Shown here piece after piece: positions 1 through 6,594 of a stretch of DNA of 20,447 nucleotides. The DNA is from a virus. Location of the stretch: positions 1-20,447 of the IMG/VR virus record IMGVR_UViG_3300025759_000911; one strand, 5' to 3'. The first letter of the stretch is position 1. Each line of letters starts with the position of its first letter. Below the pieces are notes generated by a model, which saw only the letters and a list, made by a program, of their open reading frames with translations, had not been told where the DNA came from and searched no databases. The position numbers and the translations under genes are program-made.

Positions 1-314
1 TACATTGTATCAAATTGACCTTCAGCAAAATGCTGGTAAAATACCCAACCTATACCCCCTAACCAATAGTCTAATAAAACTAATAATGAAAGCAAACCAC
101 CTGTAACAACATTTTCAACTTTACCTTCAAGGGTTCTAATAGGATAACTTATAATAAAAAATAGTGGGAATAGTGGTCCGAAAAGACAGGCAAATGCCGC
201 AAAAAAAATCAATTTAGCACCACCTCTATATAATACTTCAGTACCTATATTCCAATTAGATAATAAGTCAAAACCGCCCTTACCATCTGGTGTTAATTTA
301 CTCCATATACTCAT
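1..314 (-). CDS. Membrane protein, 3' part cut off by window edge
   Basis: The reading frame opens at an ATG at 314-312 and stays open to base 1, so 104 residues are visible and the C-terminus lies outside the window. The protein starts MSIWSKLTPDGKGGF. It has two hydrophobic stretches, at about residues 34-58 (rich in F, L and A, ending FFIISYP) and 72-94 (GGLLSLLVLLDYWLGGIGW), joined by a short charged loop, which suggests an integral inner-membrane protein. I do not recognise the family. A TATATTTG box lies about 30 bases upstream of the start, so the gene may have its own promoter. The reading frame and membrane segments are seen directly. The function is unknown. Confidence 0.75.
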   Translation of the reverse strand, partial: MSIWSKLTPDGKGGFDLLSNWNIGTEVLYRGGAKLIFFAAFACLFGPLFPLFFIISYPIRTLEGKVENVVTGGLLSLLVLLDYWLGGIGWVFYQHFAEGQFDTM

Positions 315-343
315 AATACTTTATTTTTAGTTTGTTAATAAAA

Positions 344-351
344 CAAATATA
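344..351 (-). promoter_or_regulatory. Bacteroidota-type -7 box upstream of the membrane gene
   Basis: TATATTTG on the minus strand matches the TAnnTTTG -7 element. The expected -33 position, 19-20 bases upstream, reads TTT rather than TTG, so this is a weaker match than the other sites in the window. It sits in the 62-base gap before the gene starting at 314. Confidence 0.4.
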
Positions 352-376
352 ATAAATTTATTTTAATAAAAAAAAT

Positions 377-736
377 TTATTTAGTATTAAGTTTAAAATA
401 TTTTTGATAGATTGAATTGAATATGTATTCATTTAGCCATGCAAATGATTCATGAGAGTCAATATTAAACTCTTCACCTATTTCTTCCATTACATAATGT
501 GTAGCATGAAATGATTCGTGCGCAATAATTTTAGGTTGTAGATGTTCTATATTAAATAATATCTTTTTTTCTTCATCTTTATCATAAAAAAATACTGCAT
601 ATGAACCATCAGCGTCTCTATCTGAACTATAATCTTTTAAAACTTTATTAAATGTTTCTACATCTTTAACAAAACAAAAATCAATATGTGTTTCGTATAT
701 GTCTATAGGTATTTTATACCATTTAATATCACTCAT
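377..736 (-). CDS. Small HExxH zincin-like metallopeptidase
   Basis: This 119-residue protein has the zinc-metalloprotease signature HESFH at residues 73-77, preceded by hydrophobic PKIIA. A second conserved-looking block, DSHESFAWLNEYIF, starts near residue 93, and its Glu96 could be the third zinc ligand. This layout (AHExFHA, about 20 residues, then E-x-F/Y-A-x-L) is what I expect of the minimal metallopeptidase-like proteins found in phages and their hosts. No signal peptide or membrane segment is visible, so it probably acts in the cytoplasm. The substrate is unknown. It follows a 31-residue membrane microprotein after 7 bases and is probably co-transcribed with the dCMP deaminase. The motif is seen; the zinc dependence and protease activity are inferred. 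Confidence 0.7.
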   Translation of the reverse strand: MSDIKWYKIPIDIYETHIDFCFVKDVETFNKVLKDYSSDRDADGSYAVFFYDKDEEKKILFNIEHLQPKIIAHESFHATHYVMEEIGEEFNIDSHESFAWLNEYIFNSIYQKYFKLNTK

Positions 737-743
737 ACAATTA

Positions 744-839
744 TTATGTGATTAAACTTATTATTAAAGTTAATACAATTCCAGTTAAAAACCCCCACAT
801 AAAAGATTTATCACAAATTTCCTCAACATTTTTACCCAT
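744..839 (-). CDS. 31-residue single-pass membrane microprotein
   Basis: A short frame runs from ATG at 839-837 to TAA at 746-744. The first 12 residues are polar (MGKNVEEICDKS) and are followed by one hydrophobic helix at about residues 13-30 (FMWGFLTGIVLTLIISLI), with a final Thr. It starts 19 bases after the dCMP deaminase stop and ends 7 bases before the zincin start. This spacing and the clean amphipathic-then-hydrophobic layout argue that it is a real gene. The function is unknown. Phage single-pass proteins of this size can be superinfection-exclusion or lysis modulators, but nothing here decides that. Confidence 0.5.
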   Translation of the reverse strand: MGKNVEEICDKSFMWGFLTGIVLTLIISLIT

Positions 840-858
840 ATTATTTTATAATAAACAC

Positions 859-1353
859 TTAATACCAAATAACTTCAACACCACACTCTTTAAACATTAT
901 AAGAGATTCGGTCCAAGACTTACCCCACTTTTCATGATTTAAATCTGGTTTTGGTGAGTAAACTTTACTTAATCCAGATTGGATAATTGCCCTGGCACAA
1001 TCAACACATGGAAAATAAGTACAATACATTCTAGCACCATTTATATTTATACCCAACCTGGCAGCTTTATATATAGCATTACGTTCAGCATGTTCAGTCC
1101 ACATATATTTCATCGGTTTTTCATACCTTCTTTGGTCTGTGACATCATCAGCACCTCTAGGAAATCCGTTATAACCAACGGTTAATTCTGTATTTTCTTT
1201 ATCATGAACAATAACAGCACCAGTTTTGGTGTTTTTATCTTTAGACCAATCAGCCACAGTTTTAGCTAACTCTATAAACCTGTAATCCCATTTTTCTAAA
1301 TTTTCTTTCTTACCACATTTACATTCGGTACATTTACAATTATCATTACTCAT
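859..1353 (-). CDS. dCMP deaminase with Cys-rich N-terminal extension
   Basis: This 164-residue member of the zinc cytidine/deoxycytidylate deaminase family probably converts dCMP to dUMP, feeding thymidylate synthesis during phage DNA replication. The zinc and catalytic motifs are intact: HAE at residues 88-90 (in TEHAERNAI) and PCVDC at 115-119. The substrate-side GYNGFPRG block (60-67), typical of the ComEB/phage dCMP deaminase branch, is present too. The first 16 residues contain an unusual CxCxxCxC cluster (Cys6, 8, 11, 13) ahead of the normal domain, which begins near residue 20. DHFR is also encoded in this window, so part of a dTMP route is here, but no thymidylate synthase was found. 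The gene is one base from the upstream 67-residue gene. Confidence 0.93.
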   Translation of the reverse strand: MSNDNCKCTECKCGKKENLEKWDYRFIELAKTVADWSKDKNTKTGAVIVHDKENTELTVGYNGFPRGADDVTDQRRYEKPMKYMWTEHAERNAIYKAARLGININGARMYCTYFPCVDCARAIIQSGLSKVYSPKPDLNHEKWGKSWTESLIMFKECGVEVIWY

Positions 1354-1354
1354 A

Positions 1355-1558
1355 TTAATATGTTTTATTTTTACCCCTTAATTTAACTAGATATTGATTA
1401 TACTTTAAATATAAGGTTCTTTTCATTTCATCAACTTCACCTATTAAACACGCATCCATACATATTTGACTCCTTAACTCAAGTGTTGTTTTCTCAACAT
1501 ATAGTATATGGTTTTTAAATCTTAAATATTGTTTTAATAATTGTTTTCTTCTTCGCAT
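1355..1558 (-). CDS. Small basic hypothetical protein
   Basis: This 67-residue, Arg/Lys-rich protein starts MRRRKQLLKQYLRFKNH and looks mostly helical, with two Cys residues in the middle (SQICMDACLIG). I do not recognise a family. It is the first gene after a strong promoter (TTG-N20-TATATTTG at 1594-1624) and its stop lies one base from the dCMP deaminase start, so the two are probably translated from one message. The basic character would allow nucleic-acid binding, but there is no motif to support it. Confidence 0.7.
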   Translation of the reverse strand: MRRRKQLLKQYLRFKNHILYVEKTTLELRSQICMDACLIGEVDEMKRTLYLKYNQYLVKLRGKNKTY

Positions 1559-1593
1559 TTTATTATGTTATAATATTATACACACTTTGTTAA

Positions 1594-1624
1594 CAAATAT
1601 ACTATTAATTTTAATAATACGCAA
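1594..1624 (-). promoter_or_regulatory. Promoter TTG-N20-TATATTTG
   Basis: On the minus strand TTG (1624-1622) is followed by 20 bases and then TATATTTG (1601-1594). This matches the Bacteroidota -33/-7 promoter pattern described for Flavobacterium and Bacteroides sigma-A type factors. It lies in the 71-base gap upstream of the gene starting at 1558 and probably drives the 1558-to-377 gene group including dCMP deaminase. Confidence 0.75.
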
Positions 1625-1629
1625 CTTAA

Positions 1630-2205
1630 TTACTTATTACCTTTGTCTAATTTATCTTTTAGTTGTTGTAGGACATTTAAATCTCCTAATGTGTACGTTG
1701 CTGAATTAGAAGCATAACTACTATCGTTCTTACCATTATCATCTGCTTTATCAACCTTAATAAAAGTATTTTTATCAATACCTTTTAATAACCAACCAAT
1801 ATGTTTATCACCACTTTTAAATTTATTTATTACCCATTCATAAAAAAATACATACGTTTTTGAAGACATATATGACGTTGTTTTAGTTCCTTGTATTGCC
1901 AAATGATTGTCACCTATCAAATCTTTTACTTTTGATTCTTCTATAGCGTTGGGTTTAAACATGTTATGCATGTAATCAAATAAATCATTCCTAACAGTCT
2001 CTTCTTTTACACCAGATAAAATTTTATTAACACAAGTTAATTTTTCTTTAGTGATAACACACTTAAAACTACCTTTAGGTTTTACAAAAATTTTCTCGAC
2101 TTTGTTATCTGGGAAATATGCTCTAACAAGGTGATTGAAAAAACCTCTGGCTTTTTCTGTTTTATAAATCTCATCTAATTTTTTAAAGATATCCTCTTTT
2201 TTCAT
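1630..2205 (-). CDS. Hypothetical protein, 191 aa
   Basis: This is a soluble, Lys-rich protein beginning MKKEDIFKKLDEIYKTEKAR. It has a predicted helical N-terminus, a central block with CVITKEKLTC (two Cys), and a C-terminal Ser/Asn-rich stretch (SSYASNSATYT) followed by a short helix (LNVLQQLKDKL). No membrane segment, signal peptide or known catalytic motif is visible, and I do not recognise the family. It follows the Lys/Thr-rich gene after 13 bases and precedes the promoter at 1594-1624, so it probably ends a transcription unit. Confidence 0.7.
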   Translation of the reverse strand: MKKEDIFKKLDEIYKTEKARGFFNHLVRAYFPDNKVEKIFVKPKGSFKCVITKEKLTCVNKILSGVKEETVRNDLFDYMHNMFKPNAIEESKVKDLIGDNHLAIQGTKTTSYMSSKTYVFFYEWVINKFKSGDKHIGWLLKGIDKNTFIKVDKADDNGKNDSSYASNSATYTLGDLNVLQQLKDKLDKGNK

Positions 2206-2218
2206 ATTGTTAATTAAT

Positions 2219-2554
2219 TTATTTTAATTTCTTATAGTAATGGTATCCAATATTTCCATCAATCGCATAATAAGCCCATCTTAATTCACCTTTCTTAACT
2301 TTTTCACCCATATCAAAGAATTTACTACTCTTAGAGTTTTCACTTACCCTAACATACTCATACTTTATCCCTATGGACTTTTTAGTTTTATTAGTTTTCT
2401 TTGTTGTGGTGGTTTTTTTAGTTGTGGGTTTTCTTGTTACTTTAGTTTTTGCTGTTGTACCTTTTTTAGTTGGCGCTTTCTTTGTACCAGCTTTAGAATT
2501 AGCATTAGTTTTTTTACTAGTAACTGTAGATTTTTTTTTAACTTTTCTTGCCAT
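2219..2554 (-). CDS. Lys/Thr-rich basic protein with small C-terminal domain
   Basis: This 111-residue protein has two parts. Residues 2-60 are low-complexity and very basic, built from Lys, Thr, Ala and Ser in TKKTTT/KTKK-type runs, like histone-H1 or AlgP-type tails. Residues 61-111 (from IGIKYEYVRV) look like a compact domain with aromatic residues (FFDMGEKV, RWAYYAIDG, YHYYKK). The tail should bind DNA or RNA electrostatically. The C-terminal domain is unrecognised. The tail has few hydrophobics, so it is probably disordered. A histone-like nucleoid or DNA-condensing role is an inference from composition only. A structural or packaging role is equally possible. Confidence 0.75.
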   Translation of the reverse strand: MARKVKKKSTVTSKKTNANSKAGTKKAPTKKGTTAKTKVTRKPTTKKTTTTKKTNKTKKSIGIKYEYVRVSENSKSSKFFDMGEKVKKGELRWAYYAIDGNIGYHYYKKLK

Positions 2555-2633
2555 TAACTATAAATACTAATATTATGTGTCATTATACATAATATAAATA
2601 TTTAGATAAAAAAATAAAGTCTTAATATCCACA

Positions 2634-2864
2634 TTATCCCCATCTAATTATACCAATAATATCAATAGTAATCCAAACTATGTTCATAGAAAATAAACTC
2701 CAGTCTTTACTCTTATACATAACGAATGTCATTACAGTATGTCCAACTAAAAATATATAGTAACTTATAATAACCTCAGTGAAGTTAAGTGATATCGTAA
2801 GTGCTGCCAGTATAGTTATTATAACACTAAACCATTTAACGTATTTAAGTAAGGTTAAATTCAT
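2634..2864 (-). CDS. Three-helix small membrane protein
   Basis: This 76-residue protein has three hydrophobic segments at about residues 8-27 (VKWFSVIITILAALTISL), 30-50 and 56-75 (LFSMNIVWITIDIIGIIRW), leaving almost no soluble part. The arrangement recalls small half-transporters such as SemiSWEET or PnuC-like repeats, but I cannot assign it to either. Its start lies inside the end of the upstream 64-residue gene (20-base overlap), so translation is probably coupled. It is followed by a 79-base gap containing no recognised promoter. Confidence 0.7.
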   Translation of the reverse strand: MNLTLLKYVKWFSVIITILAALTISLNFTEVIISYYIFLVGHTVMTFVMYKSKDWSLFSMNIVWITIDIIGIIRWG

Positions 2865-3039
2865 TACTATTAAATATCTTAATATTACTTATATGCTTTT
2901 CATTTGATATTTGGTTTAAAAACATTTCAACATTCAATTTACCAGAAACTTTCTCAGATTGAGGTTTATTATAGTCTGGTAAACCATCACCAAGTCTATG
3001 AATCGGTAAATCTCTCATATATTCAAATTCGATAATCAT
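2845..3039 (-). CDS. Hypothetical protein, 64 aa
   Basis: This small soluble protein starts MIIEFEYMRDLPIHRLGDGLP and contains no recognised motif or membrane segment. Its ATG shares one base with the TAA of the RpiB gene (TAATG), so it is almost certainly translationally coupled to rpiB. Its own 3' end overlaps the start of the three-helix membrane protein by 20 bases. This packing supports it as a real gene, but the role is unknown. Confidence 0.65.
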   Translation of the reverse strand: MIIEFEYMRDLPIHRLGDGLPDYNKPQSEKVSGKLNVEMFLNQISNEKHISNIKIFNSNEFNLT

Positions 3040-3488
3040 TATAACCCCTCTTTAATTTTATTAACCCTTTGTTCGTGCCTACCACCTTCATATTCTTTAG
3101 TTATAAAGTTTATAACGCATTCTATCGCAGTATCAACATCAATAAATCTTCCTGGTAATGCCATAATGTTAGCATTGTTATGTTGTCTAGCCAAACTAGC
3201 AATCTCTGGTTTCCAACATAATGCTGACCTTATACCACTATGTGAGTTGGCTGCCATGTTAATTCCGTTTCCAGAACCACAAATTAATATACCTAAATCA
3301 GATAGGTTATCTTCAATGTTAGAACATGTCTTATGTGCGTAATCTGGATAATCTACTGATTCGTCTGAGTAACAACCAAAATCAGTTACTTCTGAAACTT
3401 TTGTTTCTAAATAATCTTTAATATACTCTTTTAATTCATAACCACCATGGTCACAACCAATCGATATTCTTAATTTACTTTTTATCAT
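3039..3488 (-). CDS. rpiB: Ribose-5-phosphate isomerase B (RpiB/LacAB family)
   Basis: This 149-residue enzyme should interconvert ribulose-5-phosphate and ribose-5-phosphate, supplying ribose-5-P for nucleotide synthesis. Family landmarks are all present: GCDHGG near residue 11 (Asp13, His14), DYPDYA at 46-51, the catalytic cysteine loop ILICGSGNGI (Cys70) with AANSHSGIRSAL after it, RQHNNAN (His103) and the C-terminal EGGRHEQRVNKI. The length is normal for the family. I chose the ATG at 3488 because the RpiB domain begins at once there; an in-frame ATG at 3530 would add 14 residues unlike the family. The start overlaps the upstream membrane microprotein by 14 bases. RpiB is uncommon in phages, and here it sits with DHFR, dCMP deaminase and a PLP enzyme. 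Confidence 0.92.
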   Translation of the reverse strand: MIKSKLRISIGCDHGGYELKEYIKDYLETKVSEVTDFGCYSDESVDYPDYAHKTCSNIEDNLSDLGILICGSGNGINMAANSHSGIRSALCWKPEIASLARQHNNANIMALPGRFIDVDTAIECVINFITKEYEGGRHEQRVNKIKEGL

Positions 3489-3618
3489 AATCACTTCTTT
3501 TATCGTTAAAGGGTAAACCTTTTTTAGCATCCATATAACCTTGTATGAATCCTATTAATATTGGTAATATTATATAATGAAAAGCTGCCAATATTATTAG
3601 TAAAAAAACTATATTCAT
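3475..3618 (-). CDS. 47-residue membrane microprotein upstream of rpiB
   Basis: The frame runs from ATG 3618-3616 to TAA 3477-3475. A single long hydrophobic helix at about residues 2-26 (MNIVFLLIILAAFHYIILPI onward) is followed by a polar tail (DAKKGLPFNDKRSDYDKK). It lies between the 42-residue gene and rpiB and overlaps the rpiB start by 14 bases. The clean membrane-plus-tail layout and tight fit between neighbours support it. The function is unknown. Confidence 0.6.
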   Translation of the reverse strand: MNIVFLLIILAAFHYIILPILIGFIQGYMDAKKGLPFNDKRSDYDKK

Positions 3619-3628
3619 TTTACTACAT

Positions 3629-3757
3629 TTATTTACAAGATTCTTTTATCATATTTGTTAATAATTCTTTAAGCCATTCGTAATCAGCATGTTTTTTTGT
3701 TGCTAATAATCTAAAAGAAATTTCTTCCACGTATTTTTTTATTTTTTCCTCTTCCAT
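3629..3757 (-). CDS. 42-residue charged helical microprotein
   Basis: The frame runs from ATG 3757-3755 to TAA 3631-3629. The peptide is highly charged and helical, starting MEEEKIKKYVEEISF, with KKHADYEWLKELL in the second half. It begins 11 bases after the coiled-coil membrane protein and ends 10 bases before the next microgene, so it fills its slot exactly. No family is recognised. Its acidic start and amphipathic helix would suit a protein-protein adaptor, but that is speculation. Confidence 0.55.
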   Translation of the reverse strand: MEEEKIKKYVEEISFRLLATKKHADYEWLKELLTNMIKESCK

Positions 3758-3768
3758 TTTTTTATTAT

Positions 3769-3999
3769 TTAATATTTAACTGTATCTTTTTTACAACACT
3801 CGTTGTAATCTTCTATTAGTAATAAATATTTATCAAATTGTCTATCCATATCATACTTCATATAACTAACTTTTAGTTCCATTTCTGATACTTCACTAGC
3901 TAACTCTTTTATTTTTTCAATTTTAGCTAAGTTTGAATGTATACAAATTATTATTATAACTAATAAAATTGCTATTATTTTTCCTTTTAAGTCTTTCAT
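3769..3999 (-). CDS. Membrane-anchored coiled-coil protein (possible inner-spanin-like)
   Basis: This 76-residue protein has a short basic N-terminus (MKDLKGK), one transmembrane helix at about residues 8-24 (IIAILLVIIIICIHSN), then a charged heptad-like region (LAKIEKIKELASEVSEMELK) and a Cys-Cys near the C-terminus (NECCKKD). One membrane anchor plus a periplasmic coiled coil is the layout of inner spanins (Rz type) of phages infecting Gram-negative hosts, but many other small phage proteins share it. No paired lipoprotein outer spanin was seen next to it. It starts 9 bases after the PLP enzyme gene. Confidence 0.65.
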   Translation of the reverse strand: MKDLKGKIIAILLVIIIICIHSNLAKIEKIKELASEVSEMELKVSYMKYDMDRQFDKYLLLIEDYNECCKKDTVKY

Positions 4000-4008
4000 T
4001 TACTATTA

Positions 4009-5268
4009 TTACTTTATACTTGATAAGGCTTGTTCGATATCCCTAATCAAATCTTCATTATTTTCAACACCTATTGATAGTCTTACCAACTGTTCGGTAA
4101 TACCTAACACTTGTTTCATCTCCATATCAACACCAACATGTGTCATTGTAGCTGGGTGTTGTACTAAGCTCTCTGTACTACCTAAACTTACCGCCAGTTT
4201 AACTAACTTTAGATTATTAAGGAATGTGAAAGCTTCTTTCTCCCCTCCAACAATATCAAATGAAATCATAGCACCGCTACCACTACACTGTTCCTTCCAT
4301 ATCTCTACATTTCTCTCATCACCATAATCACCTAAATAATGAACTTTATCTACCTTTGGGTGATATCTTAAATATTGAGCAACCTTAATCGCATTTTCTT
4401 GTTGTTTATCCATTCTTAGTTTAAGCGTCTCTAAGGACCTTAACATTAACCAAGCAGTGTTTGGACTAACCATGTTACCTAAGAACGTTCTGAGCGTCTT
4501 AACCCTAATCATATCCTCTTCTTTACCCATGACAACACCAGCAATTAAATCACTATGACCACCAATGTATTTGGTCGCTGAATAAACTGTTAAATCAGCA
4601 CCCAACCTTAATGGGTGTTGCCATATTGGTCCCATATATGTATTGTCAACAACTAGTTTACAATTGTTATTATACATTTCATTAAATGATTCTTTTAATC
4701 TAGAAAATCCTTTAATATCAAATAAATCATTAGTTGGGTTTGATGGAGTTTCAATATAAAACATCTTAACTGACTCATTGTCATATTCAGATTCATTAAT
4801 ATATATTAAAATGTCTTCCATTGAATCTGTTGGTAGTACTGGGATACTATTAACCCCAACTGATGGTAGATAATGATTTATGAAATGGTCTGTCCCCCCA
4901 TAAGTTGGATTACTATATACTATAGTGTCACCTGGTTTAAGGTATTCTAATAAGACTGTTGAAATGGCAGCCATACCACTCTCAAATACCGCTGAATCGT
5001 CAGCAGCATCCCATAATTTCAATCTATCTTCTAATATCTCTAGGTTAGGATTATTAATTCTACTATAAATTAAACCTAATTCTTCACCTTCATTCTTATC
5101 TCTTAAACCATAGGCAATTTCAAAGAAGTCTTTACCTTCTTCTGCTGATTTAAACGCAAAGGTTGATGTTTGAAAGATTGGTGGTTTAACAGCACCTTCA
5201 CTTAATTCTGGTTTATATCCATAAGTCATCATATGACTTTCTGGGTTTATTATATTTTTTTCGCTCAT
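4009..5268 (-). CDS. Cystathionine gamma-synthase family PLP enzyme (Cys/Met metabolism)
   Basis: This full-length (419 aa) fold-type I PLP enzyme belongs to the Cys/Met metabolism family. Conserved features are intact: the phosphate-side YSRINNP (68-74), ESGMAAIS (96-103), YGGTDHF (123-129), ETPSNPT (173-179), the cofactor-binding VVDNTY (206-211), the Schiff-base lysine Lys233 in SATKYIGGHSD, and the C-terminal SLGSTESLVQHPATMTH block. The N-terminus (NPESHMMTYGYKPELSEG) matches the branch annotated in marine bacteria as cystathionine gamma-synthase family protein. The exact reaction (gamma-synthase, gamma-lyase or methionine gamma-lyase) cannot be settled from sequence alone. It should act in the cytoplasm on sulfur amino acids. 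Together with APS kinase (14735-15334) it suggests phage influence on sulfur metabolism. Such an enzyme is rare in phages. Confidence 0.92.
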   Translation of the reverse strand: MSEKNIINPESHMMTYGYKPELSEGAVKPPIFQTSTFAFKSAEEGKDFFEIAYGLRDKNEGEELGLIYSRINNPNLEILEDRLKLWDAADDSAVFESGMAAISTVLLEYLKPGDTIVYSNPTYGGTDHFINHYLPSVGVNSIPVLPTDSMEDILIYINESEYDNESVKMFYIETPSNPTNDLFDIKGFSRLKESFNEMYNNNCKLVVDNTYMGPIWQHPLRLGADLTVYSATKYIGGHSDLIAGVVMGKEEDMIRVKTLRTFLGNMVSPNTAWLMLRSLETLKLRMDKQQENAIKVAQYLRYHPKVDKVHYLGDYGDERNVEIWKEQCSGSGAMISFDIVGGEKEAFTFLNNLKLVKLAVSLGSTESLVQHPATMTHVGVDMEMKQVLGITEQLVRLSIGVENNEDLIRDIEQALSSIK

Positions 5269-5286
5269 CCTTATTTTACTTTTTTA

Positions 5287-5472
5287 TCATCTTTGTTTAT
5301 TTGCAACAGATTTGATAATCTTTGTAAAATCTATCATTTCATCTACACGATTAAATTCTTCATGCCTAGTCTTTTCTCTACTTTTCAATTTACTATATAC
5401 TTCTGAGACAGCACGACCTAATTCTTGATGATTAGGATATCTTTTAATTAATATTTCAAGTAACTCTTCCAT
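5287..5472 (-). CDS. Small helical hypothetical protein, 61 aa
   Basis: This soluble charged peptide starts MEELLEILIKRYPNHQELGR. The helical N-terminus, the YPNHQELG turn and a second helix (SEVYSKLKSREKTRHEEF) suggest a small all-alpha fold, possibly an adaptor. No family is recognised. It lies between the 62-residue gene downstream of DHFR and the PLP enzyme, with gaps of 11 and 18 bases, in what looks like a continuous transcription unit. Confidence 0.65.
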   Translation of the reverse strand: MEELLEILIKRYPNHQELGRAVSEVYSKLKSREKTRHEEFNRVDEMIDFTKIIKSVANKQR

Positions 5473-5483
5473 TATTAATAATT

Positions 5484-5672
5484 TTATTTTAAACTTTTTA
5501 TTTTTTTATTCTTAAGATATCTATTCAATTCAGCTTTTCCAGAAAAATCATTAAACATATTATAATATAATTCTATATATTTTTCAGCGTTGGCAAATTG
5601 CTTCCAATTTTCGCAGCTATCAATAACATCAAAAGCTTTATTTTTGGCTAGTATTTGTTTAAGTATTTCCAT
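5484..5672 (-). CDS. Small hypothetical protein, 62 aa
   Basis: This soluble peptide starts MEILKQILAKNKAFDVIDSC and contains aromatic and charged residues typical of a small alpha-helical protein (WKQFANAEKYIELYYNMF), ending in a Lys-rich tail (KNKKIKSLK). The start overlaps the DHFR 3' end by 14 bases, which suggests coupled translation. No family is recognised. Confidence 0.65.
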   Translation of the reverse strand: MEILKQILAKNKAFDVIDSCENWKQFANAEKYIELYYNMFNDFSGKAELNRYLKNKKIKSLK

Positions 5673-6201
5673 TTGCTATTTCATAAGTTGTGAACACTAA
5701 ATTAAATTCACCACTTGTTGGGGAATAAGGAGTACCGATATCATGTGTATCAATTACTTTATATTGATTAGTGTTTATTTCTGGGAATGTAGTATCACCT
5801 TTAATTGGTTGCCCATCAAATCTATCAACCCAAGTAACATAAATTCTATGTGGTCTCATTTCCATTACTTGTTTATAAATTTGACCACCGCCAATAACAA
5901 TAGTCTCTTTATCCTTAAAAGTGTTAGCTGATTTAAATGCATCTTCTATCGATTCATATACTAAAACACCTATAGGTGCTTTTGATTTAAACTTTTTATC
6001 TCTAGTGATTACTATATTAACTCTGTTTGGTAGTGGTTTACCTATTGATTCATAAGTTTTTCTACCCATAATAAGAACTTGTCCAGTTGTCCTACCTTTA
6101 AAGTACTTTAAGTCAAGTGGTAAATGCCATGGCATTTTACCATTTTTACCAATAACTCTTGTATCTTTTGCACAAGCTACTATAACACTAAAATTGTTCA
6201 T
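5659..6201 (-). CDS. folA: Dihydrofolate reductase
   Basis: This 180-residue enzyme reduces dihydrofolate to tetrahydrofolate with NADPH and so supports thymidylate and purine synthesis. The fold landmarks follow in order: SVIVACAKDTRVIGKNG, the MPWHLPLDLKYFK block with the catalytic acid Asp30, VLIMGRKTYESIGKPLPNR for NADPH binding, and the VIGGGQIYKQ motif. The C-terminal strand region (TFPEIN and FTTYE) is normal. I start it at the ATG at 6201, which follows the HAD gene stop by one base and lets the DHFR domain begin at once; an in-frame ATG at 6237 would add 12 non-family residues overlapping the HAD gene. Neighbours dCMP deaminase and RpiB fit a nucleotide-supply role. No thymidylate synthase is in the window. 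Confidence 0.95.
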   Translation of the reverse strand: MNNFSVIVACAKDTRVIGKNGKMPWHLPLDLKYFKGRTTGQVLIMGRKTYESIGKPLPNRVNIVITRDKKFKSKAPIGVLVYESIEDAFKSANTFKDKETIVIGGGQIYKQVMEMRPHRIYVTWVDRFDGQPIKGDTTFPEINTNQYKVIDTHDIGTPYSPTSGEFNLVFTTYEIANGNT

Positions 6202-6202
6202 A

Positions 6203-6583
6203 TCACTTTGACGTTTCGAATATTTGAATTTTTGCATCTACTTCAGTTAGTTCACTCCACGTACCTAAATAGGTTATAGCTCTAACTTTTCTGTTATCTA
6301 TCCAACAATACTCTTCACCATCGTTAATTCTAGGTTTATCAGTTACTAACCCATGATAGTTAAATCCATTATCATCAAGCCATTTCTCAGTTACCACTTT
6401 ATCTTTTGATAATCTCGCTGTAAAGAATGTTATATGATGCCCCTCATCAAACCATTTGTTAATTATATCTTTTGCACCTTCTATAGGTGCAGCATCAGCA
6501 TAAAGATGGGAGTCTTCATTTTTAATATCGTCACAGACTGTACCATCTATGTCAATTAGAAATATTTTTTTAGACATTTGCAT
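6203..6583 (-). CDS. HAD-superfamily phosphatase
   Basis: This 126-residue protein carries the HAD nucleophile motif DIDGTVCDD (nucleophile Asp11, general acid Asp13), motif II FFTARLS with its Thr/Ser, and an acidic metal-binding region WIDNRKVRA near residue 95. It has only a small insert between motifs, so it is a capless HAD that would act on an exposed or macromolecular phosphate. Phages commonly carry such proteins as nucleotide or polynucleotide phosphatases, but the substrate here is unknown. A second ATG two codons in (6577) is an equally good start. The stop is one base before the DHFR start. Confidence 0.82.
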   Translation of the reverse strand: MQMSKKIFLIDIDGTVCDDIKNEDSHLYADAAPIEGAKDIINKWFDEGHHITFFTARLSKDKVVTEKWLDDNGFNYHGLVTDKPRINDGEEYCWIDNRKVRAITYLGTWSELTEVDAKIQIFETSK

Positions 6584-6594
6584 ATATTTTATAT

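Noticed and set aside
2373-2570. Plus-strand frame of 65 codons, Val/Phe/Leu-rich, looking like a membrane protein
   Set aside because: It is the antisense of the Lys/Thr-rich tail (AAA and ACA codons read as TTT and TGT/GTT), so the hydrophobicity is an artefact.
2572-2593. Inverted repeat ATTATGT...ACATAAT with an 8-base loop in the gap before the Lys/Thr-rich gene
   Set aside because: Only 7 bp and nearly all A/T, expected by chance in DNA this AT-rich, with no T-run and no promoter beside it.
4009-5268. Recent host transfer of the PLP enzyme, suggested by its somewhat higher G+C
   Set aside because: Other conserved enzymes here (such as DHFR) also look richer in G+C than the unknown genes, so the difference may reflect protein conservation. 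Base composition alone is not evidence.
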